Program-made: the position numbers and the translations under genes
In this document: one piece after another, positions 10,643 to 23,400 of the stretch
Position numbering within the stretch: position 1 is the stretch's first letter
Layout of the letters: each line of letters starts with the position of its first letter
The notes under the pieces: generated by a model
The model's input: the letters and a program-made list of their open reading frames with translations, nothing else
Told to the model about the DNA's origin: nothing
The model's database searches: none
DNA from: Tribonema minus
Taxonomy: Eukaryota > Sar > Xanthophyceae > Tribonematales > Tribonemataceae
Length of the DNA stretch: 64,000 nucleotides
Assembly: GCA_017506865.1 (NCBI GenBank)
Contig: JAFCMP010000184.1
Location: 38,799-102,798, forward strand
Reading direction: 5' to 3'

Positions 10643-12583
10643 GTGAGTAGCAGGTTCAGCAGGAATGCATACGTTCCCTGCTACCTAGTGCAGTGCCCTT
10701 TTTTTGCGAGAGCGCATCTTCGCAATCTGGAGGTCACTGTACAATATTGCAGTTGGGACTTTTGCATTTGTCTGAGCGCACGCATTGCTCTTCGTGTTTG
10801 TGCTTTTCTGCGCATACACATGTTGCTAGTTCATATGCATGCATAAGCTCATCATACGCAAGCGCTTGCGTCTGGTGTGTCACTGTGTGTGTCACACAGT
10901 GGTGAGCTTTAGCCGCAGTACCGCTCGAGTTCTGACAAGGACACCCCAGGTTCAAGTTGCAGCTGGTGGAGTGGACCATCATTGCCCCTACACGTCAAGT
11001 GCTGACTCGCAGTTGCCATTGTGGATGCAATGCATTTCTGTCAGCTCATGCGATAGATCGTATGGGCAGATTAGGAGTTGAATGGATGGAGGTAATCGCC
11101 GATGCTGCATCACACAACGTCAAACGGGCACCTCAAATGCAAAATCTACTGTGAGTGACTCGCGGTCACGAGTCGGATGCAACCGAAAATGTGAGAACTC
11201 AGGCGGCTTTCCATCGCAACTGGCATGGCCATGGAGGGGTCGAGAGCATGGACAGAGACTGAGCTGCAGTGCGGAGAGCTATACGAGTGGCCAGTAGCAG
11301 GTACGCGCAGCATCATCGCCTGGCGAGCTGGTACCGCTTTTTTTAGCTGCTAGACGCCAGCAACTAGATAGGGTCGCAATAGAGCACAGAGGGCACTCTG
11401 AAGAACAGCAGAAGGCCGTGGCTAGTTTCAGAGAGTTGTCCCTGAGGCGGCTGCGGTCCGCGACCTCCTGCCCTGCGAGCTTGAGGTCTGTGGTGTGCGT
11501 GCCCAGGGCGATGCAACAAATCCTCGAGATGGCATGACGCACGCCCCAGACGCTGCAGAACTGTCTGACAGTGGCACCACAACGCTAGGGCGCTGGCACC
11601 AGAATCAGCCTGGGTTCGCCAGAAGAGGCAGGCACTCGTGCTCTCCTCTTGAGGCAGCATCACACATGATGGTACCTGCCCCAAAGCGCCCTCTGCTGTT
11701 CGGACAGTAGTGCCCTTTGTGCTCTACTAACATAGTAGATGGCGGAAGTAGAGCCCAGAGGTTCCATGGAGCCCGCAAAGTGGACGATGCTGAACAATCA
11801 TAGGCACAATTAGACCAACAGCCAGCTGCAGAACGCTATTTGCTCTTACTACACAGGGCGGTACCTTGGCCTGGGCTTGTAGTGAGACAACAGCATTCAT
11901 GCATGTCTCAACCAAACCTTAGCTGGCATCGGACATGGGCAGGTTATGCCTGATCTTGAGAACCCCCTGCGACGTGGAAGGGGAACCCGGGTGCTGTCTC
12001 TGGTGGCCCCCCCAACCCGCTGCTCTCGCAGAGGCTCTGTGTAGAAAGCGTGGTTGCCTCTCGATAGTACACTAACACTGACGGCGGTTGGCGATGTGCA
12101 TGCAACACTGAATCGCGGGAGGGTAGCAGTTGTTGTTCGCCCTCCCCTGGGGGCGTGGGGGTATTCCGCTGCCTCCATGCTTCCCGGTCCGTCCCCTTGT
12201 CCAATGCCAGCCGTAGATCAGACGAACTGCTTCAAAGTACTGCAAGTATGTGATAACCTAGAACGGCATGTGTAGCTGTGTTAACCCCCCGCTACGGTCT
12301 CGAACTTGTTGTGGTGCGGGGGCTTGGTGGTGGGCCTTGGGCGAGCTCACCGCTGCACCGCTGTACAAAGGGAGACTCGGGTAAGTGCGTGGCCCTCGTC
12401 TTTGCTAGGATGACCTGAATACACATGTGTGCCTACCTAGTAGTCTGCATGTCAACTCATGTCAGACACCACCTATTGTGAGAGCTGTGCGTTGTTGTAG
12501 CCAGTGCATATGTCGTTTTGTACCGTAGCTGAACGTCACCACTTTTGGCGAATCTCCCTAAAATGTGGATGCTCTGAGCTCAG

Positions 12584-12685
12584 CACAATGTGCCATATCG
12601 CTCTACACGGAACACTGGCACACCGTGCTTCAATTGGAGCGGCGGTCGCAGCAGGACATTATTCGTCTTGAGAATATCCCCTCAG
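12584..12685 (+). CDS. candidate isolated exon
   Basis: The segment lies between GAGCTCAG and CCCTCAG/GTGAGC, both good splice consensus. One frame reads as an amphipathic helix (YTEHWHTVLQLERRSQQDI), recalling the start of some SF1 helicases. Another open frame keeps phase 0 at both ends. Without neighbouring exons the frame, the gene and the function are all uncertain. Confidence 0.25.
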
Positions 12686-13118
12686 GTGAGCAAGAGAGCT
12701 GCACAGCAGTGCTTTGTGTCACGGTCTTACTGTTTACAGCAGCAGTACATGCCAAGCTGTGCCATCACTTGCACAGCACATGAGTTGACTGCTTCGACAA
12801 ACGCGTAATTTCGCATCAGACCCTTGTACATGGTGGAACGTTGATGCTACTGTGTTGTCGATGCAGCCTTTTTCCAACTGTGTACTGACTGCAGCAACGT
12901 AGCAGACTGTAGCACTGCTCGGTGCTTGCAGTAGACCTAGACTGATGCTGCTTCAGTCATTTAACAGCAGGCGATGCACTGCTCTGGTCGCTATTTGCCT
13001 GTGTCCGGCAGCAATATGAGCATAACCAGCCCCTGAAACCCTATCCCGCTCGCGCGCATGATGTGTTGTGCTGGCTACACTACCTGCGTTCTTGTGTTAC
13101 ATGACTGCTGTAGGATGC

Positions 13119-13184
13119 TCAGCGCGTGTTTTGCGATTCTCCAAGTACTAACCAGCGCGTGTTTTGCGATTCTCCAAGTACTAA
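13119..13184. repeat. 34-base tandem duplication
   Basis: The unit GCGCGTGTTTTGCGATTCTC followed by CAAGTACTAAC occurs twice in direct succession, with only the joining CA differing. No gene context is known. Confidence 0.9.
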
Positions 13185-14460
13185 CTTCAACCGCTCGCCG
13201 CGTTGTGGCCTTGTTGTGCACAGGTGACAACGCTCAGCATACCACGCGCCTCACATTATATGTCAGCAGAAATGCAGCTCAGCAAGCAAGCCAAGTTGAG
13301 GCAGCACCAGCCGTTTGTCCTGTCGGCTTGAAGCTCTCCGGCGGCGCTGCCGCCCAGAGATTGCAGTGGTATACATTGGCACAGCTGGCTGCCCATTGTC
13401 AGTTTGACCATGGGCGATATCACTGGCAGCGCTGCAAGTACATGGACGTATGCGGTGTTCATGGCCACATGTTTGATGTAGGCCATCGTTTCAGTCTGAT
13501 GCTGCGCTTTTGCTATGCGCTCTCCAGCGATACTTTGAGGAAAATGGTGACTGTCCATTACAAAGCATGTGTTTTTTGCTACCATGGTTTCATGGTGGTG
13601 TTGTCTGCTGTGCGTGGCCTCTGCTAATACGGTACGATGGTGGTAGTGTTGTGTCGTGCACAAAGTGGGTGATGTTGTGTTGCAAGAGGTCACAGAAGCC
13701 ATGATGGTTTTGTTGCAGGCCTATCGGCTCTGCTAGTATGCAATGCTGTGCTGAAGTGGCTGCGACTAGCACCAGGTATCACTTGTAATGCAAGATCATC
13801 ATCTATGATGCCGACAAATGCCCATTGTGTATGTGCATTGAGCGCTGTCATAATTGTGACTTGAGCAGTTGAAAGTTATCATCACAACTGCATTTGCAGC
13901 AGACGCAAATGTGTCAAACATGTAGCCTCGTGCATGCTCGCCTGATGCAGCGGCGATAGGCTCCAGGTGCCCTGATTTGTTGTCGCAAGCACCACAGTGC
14001 GCAGACTGTAGCACAAGCTGATGTGAATGCTGCAACGGCGCACGACACGCTGGCCGTGCAATCCTGTGTACTTCGAAGTACTTCAAGATATATATCGCCT
14101 TAAAGCGGTTCCTCAAATGTCTTTTTGGCGAAGTTGCACTCGAGATGACCTCTCACCACTTCATACGCAGGTCGGTGATGCACCGCGCCGGTTTAGCCGA
14201 AGACGAGTTACGTAGTGTTGAGCAAAAACGGGTCGTCGCACACCGTGAAAACGTGCACAGCTCTCTGGCTGATCAGGTTGTAACAAACAGGCCACACCTC
14301 TGTCCGTGCTCTGTCGCATGCGTCAGCAGATCACACGAAACGTCCAACAGCCAAGAGAAGCATGAGGCGCAAATTCGCGCCATTTTTAAGACAGCCATGC
14401 GCAGCGCTTGGAACACTGTCAGGGTCCGCAGCACACGTTCAGATTATCACTGGTCCCATC

Positions 14461-17400
14461 TCACAGCACCCCCAACGACGTGCGCTCCGCGACGCCGAGC
14501 AGCGCCACGGCCGCCTCCCTATCCCCCTCGCCCAGCCCCCCTCCCCCTGCCATCCCCCTGAGCCACTTGACAACCTCCCCCCCGCCGGCGTCCCCCAACT
14601 CCCCCCCCGCCCCCGGGCTCCCCAGGCAGCACACCAGCACCGCCAGCACGGCGCTGCGGATCTCGGCGTGCGCGCTGTGTTTAAATGTCCACGCGAAGGC
14701 GAGCGCGTCGCCGGGCACGGGCGGCGGCGCGCCGCAGTCTACGAAGTGCGCGAGCGCGAGCAGCATGCGCGCCAGCAGCAGCGCCGAGTCGGAGTGGCCC
14801 CAGAGCTCCTTGCTGCAGTAGCGGCGGCGGCGGCGGCGGCATCAGTGGCGGCAGCGGCGCACGCATAGTGAGAGTGGGTGCGTGCGCTTTCGTGACTGTG
14901 GTGAGATGATGTATTGCTGCCAAGATGTGCTGGGGGCAGCGGCGCGTGAGCATTGGGGGGAGGGCCAAGCCAAGGCCCCAGCTCACTCTCTCCTGCAACA
15001 GCGAGAGTGATGCAGAAGCCTGGTGCGCACACCGATGACATCGAACAAGACAAGCTGGAGCAAGACAGGCCTGGCAGTTAACAGAACATACCATTGCCAG
15101 CATCGTAAGGACAGCAGGGGGGCGGCGGGGGTAGTGGGGGGCTGGAGAGGGGGGGGGCTGAGGGGAAACTCACCGTGTCTGAGTGGCTGCAAACCCCTGC
15201 ATGAGTGGGTACGCAAATGCCGCCGCCACGGCGCAGAATTTGTTGGGCACTGCAGACGAGGCACAGTAGGCAAACAATTGGGCGTACGTCAGAAAGGCGC
15301 TGCAAGAGGCGTATAAGCAGTGAATGTTAAATGCATCTATGTATATGCTGCACACCAGCGGTTTATGTCGACAACATTGGGGCCATGCAAGTCCAACGTG
15401 GTCTGCGGCGCATTGACACACAAAAGGCTGCACTGTCACAGGTTATTGACTGGCTGCCACTGCGGTACTTGTTTGACATGTCACGTACGCCGTCGGCAGC
15501 GCATGCTTCGCGACGCAGCTCACCTGGTTTTGGGCCCGCCGATCTGGAGCTCGGTCCCCACCGCCGCGTCCTGCAGGCAGTCGGCATACGGCAATGGCAC
15601 CAAACAACACATGCGCACGTGACTGATGGCGCGGAGTAGCAAGGATTTGCGAAGCCCAAATCATTGGCAAATTGCCGGAGCTGACAAGGGTACAGCGCAC
15701 AGCGCACACACCAGAGCGCTGCCACCTTTTTGCCAAAGTTCAGCAGCGCTCGCGAGCATGGTCACCATGTCGTACTCACTGCCTTGCTGTGTGCTCGGCG
15801 CACAACCGGTGTCACCGCGTCTCACTCACCGCCCTGCTGCTGTCTGCTCTGTGCGCTTCTATGCATGGAAGAAAGGGCGTACATCTGCATGAAAGAGGCA
15901 CATTTTAATGGAAGTGCTTTCTGCTCAGCGCAATGCGGTCCTCAGTCTGCCCTGCACAGCAGGTTTTTTCAGCCTTCACTTCACTTCCAGCGCGCTTTTA
16001 CCGCCACACTCACCTCTCTGCTGACGTCACAGCAGTCCCTCCGTTCGCTTCGCGTCGCGCCTGCAGCCGTGAGCTGACGACGCTGTCGCCCGCTTTGCGA
16101 CGGGAAGTTGAAGATTCAAGTTGAACTTGCGGTGGTCCGCCGGGAGCACCGGGCCTGGCCCTCCCTGCGAGTTCTTGGGCAGACAGCGACAGCACCTGAG
16201 ACGAGGAAGAACAAAGAGAACGAGCCATGGTTCAAGTCAGTCTTGGCACATCATGCCCCTTGGCATCGTCTTGTTGAGAGTACATGTAAACTCGGATCAT
16301 GTACATGTAAGATTGAGTGCATTGGTGTTGGGGTGTCAAAAGCGGTACGCGCCTGGTCAAAGTGCAGAACGCGTGCAAATCTGTAGGTCATGGTTGAGGT
16401 GCACATGCGATAGCTCGTCGCACTCGCACAAGCCCCGTTGACTCAAAGGCTTTGCCACCTCTGAGTTTGAGTTTTCTTCCAATCTTGACATGGGGAGGCC
16501 ATGTGCATGCATACCGTAACACTCACACGCGTGCATCCCGCCCCATGCATGACACGCTTGCAGTTTGGAATGGGCGTGGTGCGGCTGTCCAATGTCTATA
16601 ACCAAAGTGATGATGACCGTGCAGCAACTTCACAGGCGTTGCGCTCTTGACAAATATTGCGCCGCTTGGTCGCCTCTGGTAGCTTCAGCAGGCGGCTGTG
16701 TGAAGCTGTCATCAGACAGCTCTTTGAACACCATTTTTTCAATTTGTAGCACTGCACAGAACCAGAAACAAACAGAAGATACACTGGCTTCTTGACAGCT
16801 GCCATGTGGAAGTTTCTCCCTCTGTCCGCGCCAATGGCGCAGCAAACAAATTGCCAAATCCGAATTATATTGTACATCAAGCCTGCATGCCATGCTCTTC
16901 CCTGTAAAACTGATTTAAACTTAAAAGAAGCAGAGGCGTGCCAACTTCAAAGATGACGTGCCGCGTAGGAGACTCGCACCTGCAGTATCTGCCGCTTGGC
17001 ACCAGTGGTGGTGCAGCTGTCAAACAGCTATGAAAATGATTGAAACAGATCAGAACAGAGGCGTGCCAACTTCAAAAATGACATGCCGCGCATGACTCGC
17101 ACCTGCAGTATCTGCAGCTTGGCGCCAGTGGTGGTGCAGCTGTCAAACAGCTGCTCGCACAGGAACTGCACCGCTGGCAGCGGCGCGCACGCGCATGCCG
17201 CCACCATCGCTCCCGTCTGCAGCTCCTGGAAATCCTGCTTGCCGATACGTGTTGGCAGAAGCAGGGAGCAGGCGGGAGAGAGAGCGCTCAAACGTATAGC
17301 TCGCTTGGAGGGGGGGGGGCGGGGGGGGGACCCCTGCCAGCACCACAAAATTCTTATACCCTAAATGGGTGAGAAACCAGCAACGCAGCATGCATGCACG

Positions 17401-20400
17401 TAGTGAGCATCCGGCGCATCCATCACATCTGGTTGCGGACGGAAAGGACTGGCCTCACATTCAGCATAGGCACAGCAGGATTTGAACGCTCGTACAGTTG
17501 TTTTGGCTGCACTGATGTCTGAACATGTCATGACATTTGTTCAGCAGTCTCCTGTACGTCCGAAAAGTGTCCGACAGTATCGATCAGGGGCTCCGATGCG
17601 CACTCTGCCTACCTCCATGAACAAACAGCGTCGCAAAAAGGCATCTCCCCCCCCGACTACACCCTCGTCCATCTGTCCCCCCCCTGAAGACTCTGCCATG
17701 TGTGTCATCACAAGCCAGGTGTACGCCATGTGGAGCGCTGCCGAGAGCGCTGAGCGTACGCGCGCCAGTGCTATGCCTTTCAAACTGCTACAGTATGTAC
17801 CGCCATGGCGACGCGATCTAGGGACTGTTACCCATTGACACCCTAAACGGGTGAGAAACCAGCTACACAGTATGCATGTACGACAACAGCAGCGGTGCAG
17901 TCCCAGCCAGCGCATGCGCTCCCGCCGCGCTGCTTTGGCTGAGCACTGCATCCTCTGAGCGTGGCTATATACACACCAGAGCCTACGCACTAGAGACCCT
18001 AGTCGATCGATAGCCACTCGAAGATTGGATGTGGTCGTTCGGTTCACCCCCGCTTTGGCCGAGCGCTGCGGCCTCTGAGCGCTGCTGCGCGCACGCCAGA
18101 GCATACGCACTAAGTAGAGGCACTGGTCGATCGATAGCGACTTGAACATTTGATGTGGGCGTTCGGTTCACAGCACTCACTTGCGTGCAGCGGACTGATG
18201 TCGCAGTGTTTTTGGTTGTGTATGGGTGTTTTGGCTGTACTTGTGTCCGAACCATCCGCACATTTATTGAAAACTCTCCTAGTTGTCCAAAGAGTATCCA
18301 AACAATTCAATCACGGGCTCCGATGCACACTCTGCTTACCTCCATGGCGAAGCGATCGTCGAGGTACAGCAGCTCGCGGAGCAGCTCGGGCGTCCTCTCA
18401 AAGAGGTCCGCGGGGCGCAGGCGCGTCAGCCGCTCGACGCTGCGGAGCGCTGCCGCGTGCGAGTCGTAGTCTGAGTCGTCATCGCGCCGCCGCAGGACTG
18501 TGCGCGCGGGCGACGAAGGACACAATGCGAGTAACAGGTGGTGAAGATTATTGACAACAGTGTCGAGCGCTAATGGGTATAAGGATGGCGAGTGTTATGA
18601 GCCGCTCGATGCTGCAGAGCGCTGCTGCGTGCGAGTCGTAGTTGGACTCGTCGCCGCGCCGCCGCAGGACTGCGCGACGCAATGGAGGAATATGTCACAG
18701 GTGTTGAGGATTGGTGGCCACAGTGTTGAACGCACTGTTGGTGACAAATACCAACAGCGATACAGGGTGTGCTGTGTGGGACCATAGCAGCTGCGCCATT
18801 CAGCACCGCTGATTGATAATCAGCACACTGGAACACTGCTGCACAGAGTGAGCCAGATGCGCTATTCATAAGTATGTACTCCACAAAGTCCGTATTGCGC
18901 AGTAGTGTGTAATGTTAAACTCAACGGCAAGCGACAGCACGTGACCGCGCTGCGCATCTCTGTGTTGGCGCAAGGGTGAACGCCGCCAGACCGAGGGCAA
19001 CAAACGAGACAACGGCTTTATGCATTGGCCCATTGTGCGCGGTATCAAGTCGGAACACCGCTTGCGGCTCACCCTCAATGGCCTGGTGCAGATACAGCGG
19101 CGCCAGCGGCTTGCCCTTGACCGCCGTCGCGCTGTCCTCTGTGATGTCGTAGGGGCGCAGCAGGCCGTCGCCGCCGCTGTCGCCGTGCGCAGCGCCGTTT
19201 GTGTCTGCCCCTTCCGCCGCACCCGCCGCCTCTGGCACAGCGCCAACATGCTGGCAGCACGCGTGACACGCACAGTGTCGGGTTTCAGTACGCGCAGTGG
19301 TGCATGTGCCTGAGGCCACGGAGCATGCTGGCGACATGCGCGACGTGCATGGTGTGACGCGCACAGTGTCGATGGGGGTTTCAGCAGGTGCAGTGGTGCG
19401 TGTGCCGGAGGTTACAGAGTAGTCACCGGCACGGTGATCTCGAAATAGGCTGAGCACTGTGGACTGAGCGCGTGGCTCACTGCAATGGTGAAGTACCGCA
19501 CTTATGATCACAGCGGCGCGTCATGAGGGTGTGGCCTTGTGCAGCTGCAGCCCCGGCCTGCAGTAGCGATGGACGGCGAGGCGGCAAGCGCGTGACACGC
19601 GAAGAGCAGCGCCACCTACAGCGGGTGCGCGCAGTGACGGTGATTTGGCCACGCCCCCACACGCTGCCGCCGTCACCCCCTGCGTGGAGCTCTGCCTGGC
19701 CATCACAACATCCCGCCACCATCATGGATCGTGCACAGCAAATACAAAATCAGATCTACAATCCACTGCACCATGATACAACTTCGACCTTGCCGCGTTT
19801 ACCCGTGAGCACCGAGCACTGCTGTCGCTGTTGCACATGCAGTGTCATGCACGAGCTGGCGGCCCGTACACGTTTCATGCGCACACTTTGAGCGTATCTT
19901 TTAACTTGTGACTTGTTTTTTGTGTGACATGAATCGCTGCGTAAGCCTCGAGTGCACAATGTCACATCACATTGAATCGAGCACTTCTCAGCCACAAACC
20001 AGCATCGCAATCACCTGAGCGCTGCAACTGTCGTAGTCGGCGAGGGGTCCCTCTGCCTGCACCAGACCAACCCGCAGAATAGATCTTGCAGTGGTGATCC
20101 TGTGGTCTCTGAGCATCAATGTTCACTCTGCAGCTGCAGAAGCATGCTGCAAGAGTACCTGAACGCGTCCACTGCCATCACCCCCTAGGGAGCCCGCTGC
20201 CTCAATATGGTCCACGAAACGGAGCTTGCCGTGGTGATTTCTGTGCTCGCTGAGCACAAATGTCCATTGTGCAGAAGCATGCTGCTACTGAGCACGAATG
20301 ACGGTTGTGCAGCTGCGGAGAGGGCGTGCTGCAAGTGTACCTGACTGAGCGCTGCCACTGTCATCTGACCGCGAGGGGCCCTTCTGCCTTGTATCTTCTA

Positions 20401-23400
20401 CATGAATACCGTCGTTCCCCAGACCGCCTCGCAAAGTGGAGCTTACCATGGTGATCCTACATGTACCCTGGAGTATGTATTTATGAGCATAAATTGTTCA
20501 ATGAGCATATGTATACATCTGATATGCAGCTGCAGTGTCGTGCTGCGCAAGTACCTGAGCACTGCCACTGTCATTGCCTGCGGGGAGTCCCTCTGGCCTC
20601 AACATGGTCCACACATGAACAACGCAATGCGCCCGACCACCTCACAAAATGGAGCTTGCCATGGTGATGCTGTGTTCACTGAGCATTGCTGTCGCTTTCG
20701 CGCATGCAGTGTCATGTGGCACAAGTACCTGAGCGCTGCCACTGTCATCTCCCGCGGGGGGGCCCTCTGCCTGCCCTCGCCGAGACTCCTCTAGCTCATC
20801 AAAGTGCACGGGTTCGCCGACGATCTGGGACAGCGCCTCGCCGACGCGCATGCCCTGCGGTTAGGGTTTGAGATTTGTAGTTGAAGTTGCGGTCAGCTGC
20901 GCGCCATGCGGAGCGTCACATGAGGTCGCGCCTGCGGTCGCGCTGCTGTGCTTTGCCCACGTGTCAACAGCAGCCAGAACGCGATGTTATTTGTATACTT
21001 CAAAGTATGCAACTTGAAATGAGACACCTACCAGTGCTTCAAAAAGCTCTGACGTGCCCTGCAGGCACGGACTCCCAGCTTCAACTTCAACGTCTTTGTA
21101 CCACGTTCCTCTTTCCAAACATTCTTGGTGGGTCACCTGACAAAGTAAAGCTCGAGGTTGGATTATGCTGCGCAATGTTTTGGACTATTTGATAGTATCG
21201 TGCGTGCCGGTTGTGATTGAATTGCGCCAGCAACACGTGCCCCTAGTCGTGGTTCATTGTACGCGGACGTCGGACTGCAACATCAGCAGTGCTCAGAAAC
21301 GTATTGCGTAACCCCCTGCGGGCGCTGGGCCTCAGAACGAGTGCCAGTTTTTTTAGCAGTAAGAGTAGGGGTACTACTCGTTCCCACAACAAGGAGTACA
21401 TAGTATTTTGTCACTCGTGTCGTCATTCAATGGTCACAGGAGTAAATCAGTAGTACTCTTGTAATTTTTCAAATTTTTCGCGAGTTATTCTTGAAAACTC
21501 GTGCACACTTTGGATGTCTCAAAGGAGCACTTCATGAGTACTATTAGTCTGACGGTGAATCATTTCGAGTGCTGTAGCTTGCCGTGCACGATACATACTG
21601 GCTCCAGCAATAGGGCATGTGTCAGATGCTTCAAAACAGCATTTTTTCAACACTTTGATTACTCTCGGCTCTCTTTGCTTGTGAGACTCGTGGTTCACTC
21701 AGGTACTCGTCAAGTACTCGAGCACAGTACTCATGTTTGTTTTGAATGTCAGTTCCAAGGGGAGTAGTCCTCTAATACTTGTGTGGATTTTGGCTTTTCA
21801 CCAGGGCAGTGCCATGTAGTGAGTGAAACTCGATGACTCGTGCACACATTGGACCTTCCAAAAGGAGTAGTTCACAAGTACCACTTGAGCCTGATGGTGA
21901 ATCATTTTGAGTGCTGTAGCTTGCCATGCACAATGCTGCTGACATAATACACATGCTTCGAGCCCTTTTTCGATATTCTACTAAAGTACTGTTGGCTCTC
22001 TTCGCTTTTGAGACTCAAGGATTGCTCAAGTACTCATCAAGTACTCAGAGTACTGGAACTTGTTCAAAAATTCAGTGTGGTTAGGAAATAGATATTCCAA
22101 TAGTAGTGTGTTTTTTCTTTTTGACCGGGAGTAGTACTCGAGTACTCGTGTACTTCTCATGTTTTTTGGGAGCAGTACTCGAGTACTCGTTACTCGCACT
22201 CGTCCTGACTGTGGAGCACAGATAGGCCTGTACGGGCGCAACACGTACTCTTTGCGTAGTCAGAGCGCCTTTCTTGTCAAAGCAGCTCCTGTTCATTATT
22301 TGGAGTGGTGGCTAGGGTAGGGTTGAAGTATACCTGCAGGCGCTGAGCCGTGGCGGTAACTTCAAGTCGCACGCCCACGCCTCGCACCAGCAGCAGAGTG
22401 AGGTCGCCAGTGGCCATCTGCTCTGCGGTCACCCTGCTGGAGCCCGGGCGAAGTGAGCAAGCGAGTGGTGGAGTAAATGAGTGAGTTGATGCGCCCATGC
22501 CTCAGTAATGCTATAAAATGAAATGGGAGGGGGGGGAGGGGGGGGCGTTGCAGGGGGGGCAAGTTGGTGACCGAGTGACTGAATGGAGAGTCAATTATCC
22601 TCAAAAGAATTGAGTGACTGAATGGAGAGTCAACATTTCTCAAAAGAAGCACTGGCGTCGTTGGTAGCCATATGCTCGGCAGTCGCTGATAGGGGAGGTT
22701 GCGTCAACCAATACGAGATCGTTCCTGACTACTGTCACATCACCAGTATTAGTTGCAGCAGGCTGCTGCACTGTCTGTTGCAAGGTGTATTGCAAATGAC
22801 CACCAATGGCTGGTCACCATCCAATAGAAATGCTTCCAAGGTGTGTTAGACTACACTATAATCAGTAATCTGAATAAAGAAATTATGTATGACGGCGCGA
22901 TGGCTGCGTGATGGCAGAATGCATGATTAGAAACCTTGAAATGAGCTTCTGTGCCTGCATAACAGTGTGCGACTCTCGGAACGAGGGGTCGTCATGCCTG
23001 GCGATTCACTCGAGGCAGCGTCGCTATGCGTGGCGAGTCCGTCCAACAGTCGTCACGCGATAAGCTCCCGCTGCATGACGTTGCACTACAACTGGGACGA
23101 ACGATCCTCATGCCTGGTAACACCATCAAGGCACCATCACCATACCTGTCGAGCCCTTCCAGTAGGAACCGCTTGATGAGCTCCTGCTGCGTGACAGTGC
23201 ACATCTGTACTTCAAGTACTTGAAGTACAACTGAACCAAGGGATCACTGTGCGTGGTGACTGCCTCCAAGGCACCATCGCCATACCTGGCGAGTCCTTCC
23301 AGCAGGAACCGCGTGATGAGCTCCTGCTGCGTGACAGCGCACCACCATACAACTTTTAAAAACAAGGGATCACTTCTCGTGGTGCCTGCCTCCAGGCACC

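Larger units (their letters stand above)
10643..14460. other. intron of the FNIP gene and/or intergenic
   Basis: No recognisable coding domain. A possible phase-0 exon begins after CCCCAG at about 10949 and stops at 11079-11081. Its product has no family resemblance. Sequence at 11940-12420 is GC-rich with several GGGG/CCCC runs and resembles old repeat debris, but I cannot name it. One candidate exon (12584-12685) and one tandem duplication are listed separately. Confidence 0.4.

Noticed and set aside
11940-12420. Possible rRNA or tRNA-like GC-rich segment
   Set aside because: I could not find a cloverleaf or any conserved rRNA core. It looks more like decayed repeat sequence, but I cannot name it.
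15170-15439. Upstream acceptor giving the frame SAFLTYAQLFAYCAS before the TEL2 exon at 15249
   Set aside because: The reading is open, but joining it to exon 15570-15524 forces the non-TEL2 frame of that exon. The acceptor at 15251-15250 restores TRRWG in phase, as in plant TEL2.
17541-18149. 202-codon minus-strand frame as a gene
   Set aside because: Its only recognisable part is a LINE C-terminal fragment. The rest is intron of TEL2 with tandem repeats.
20858-20872. TTAGGG-like words (also near 25205, 58505, 63236) as telomeric sequence
   Set aside because: Only one or two units each, with no array, so there is no evidence for a chromosome end or interstitial telomere.
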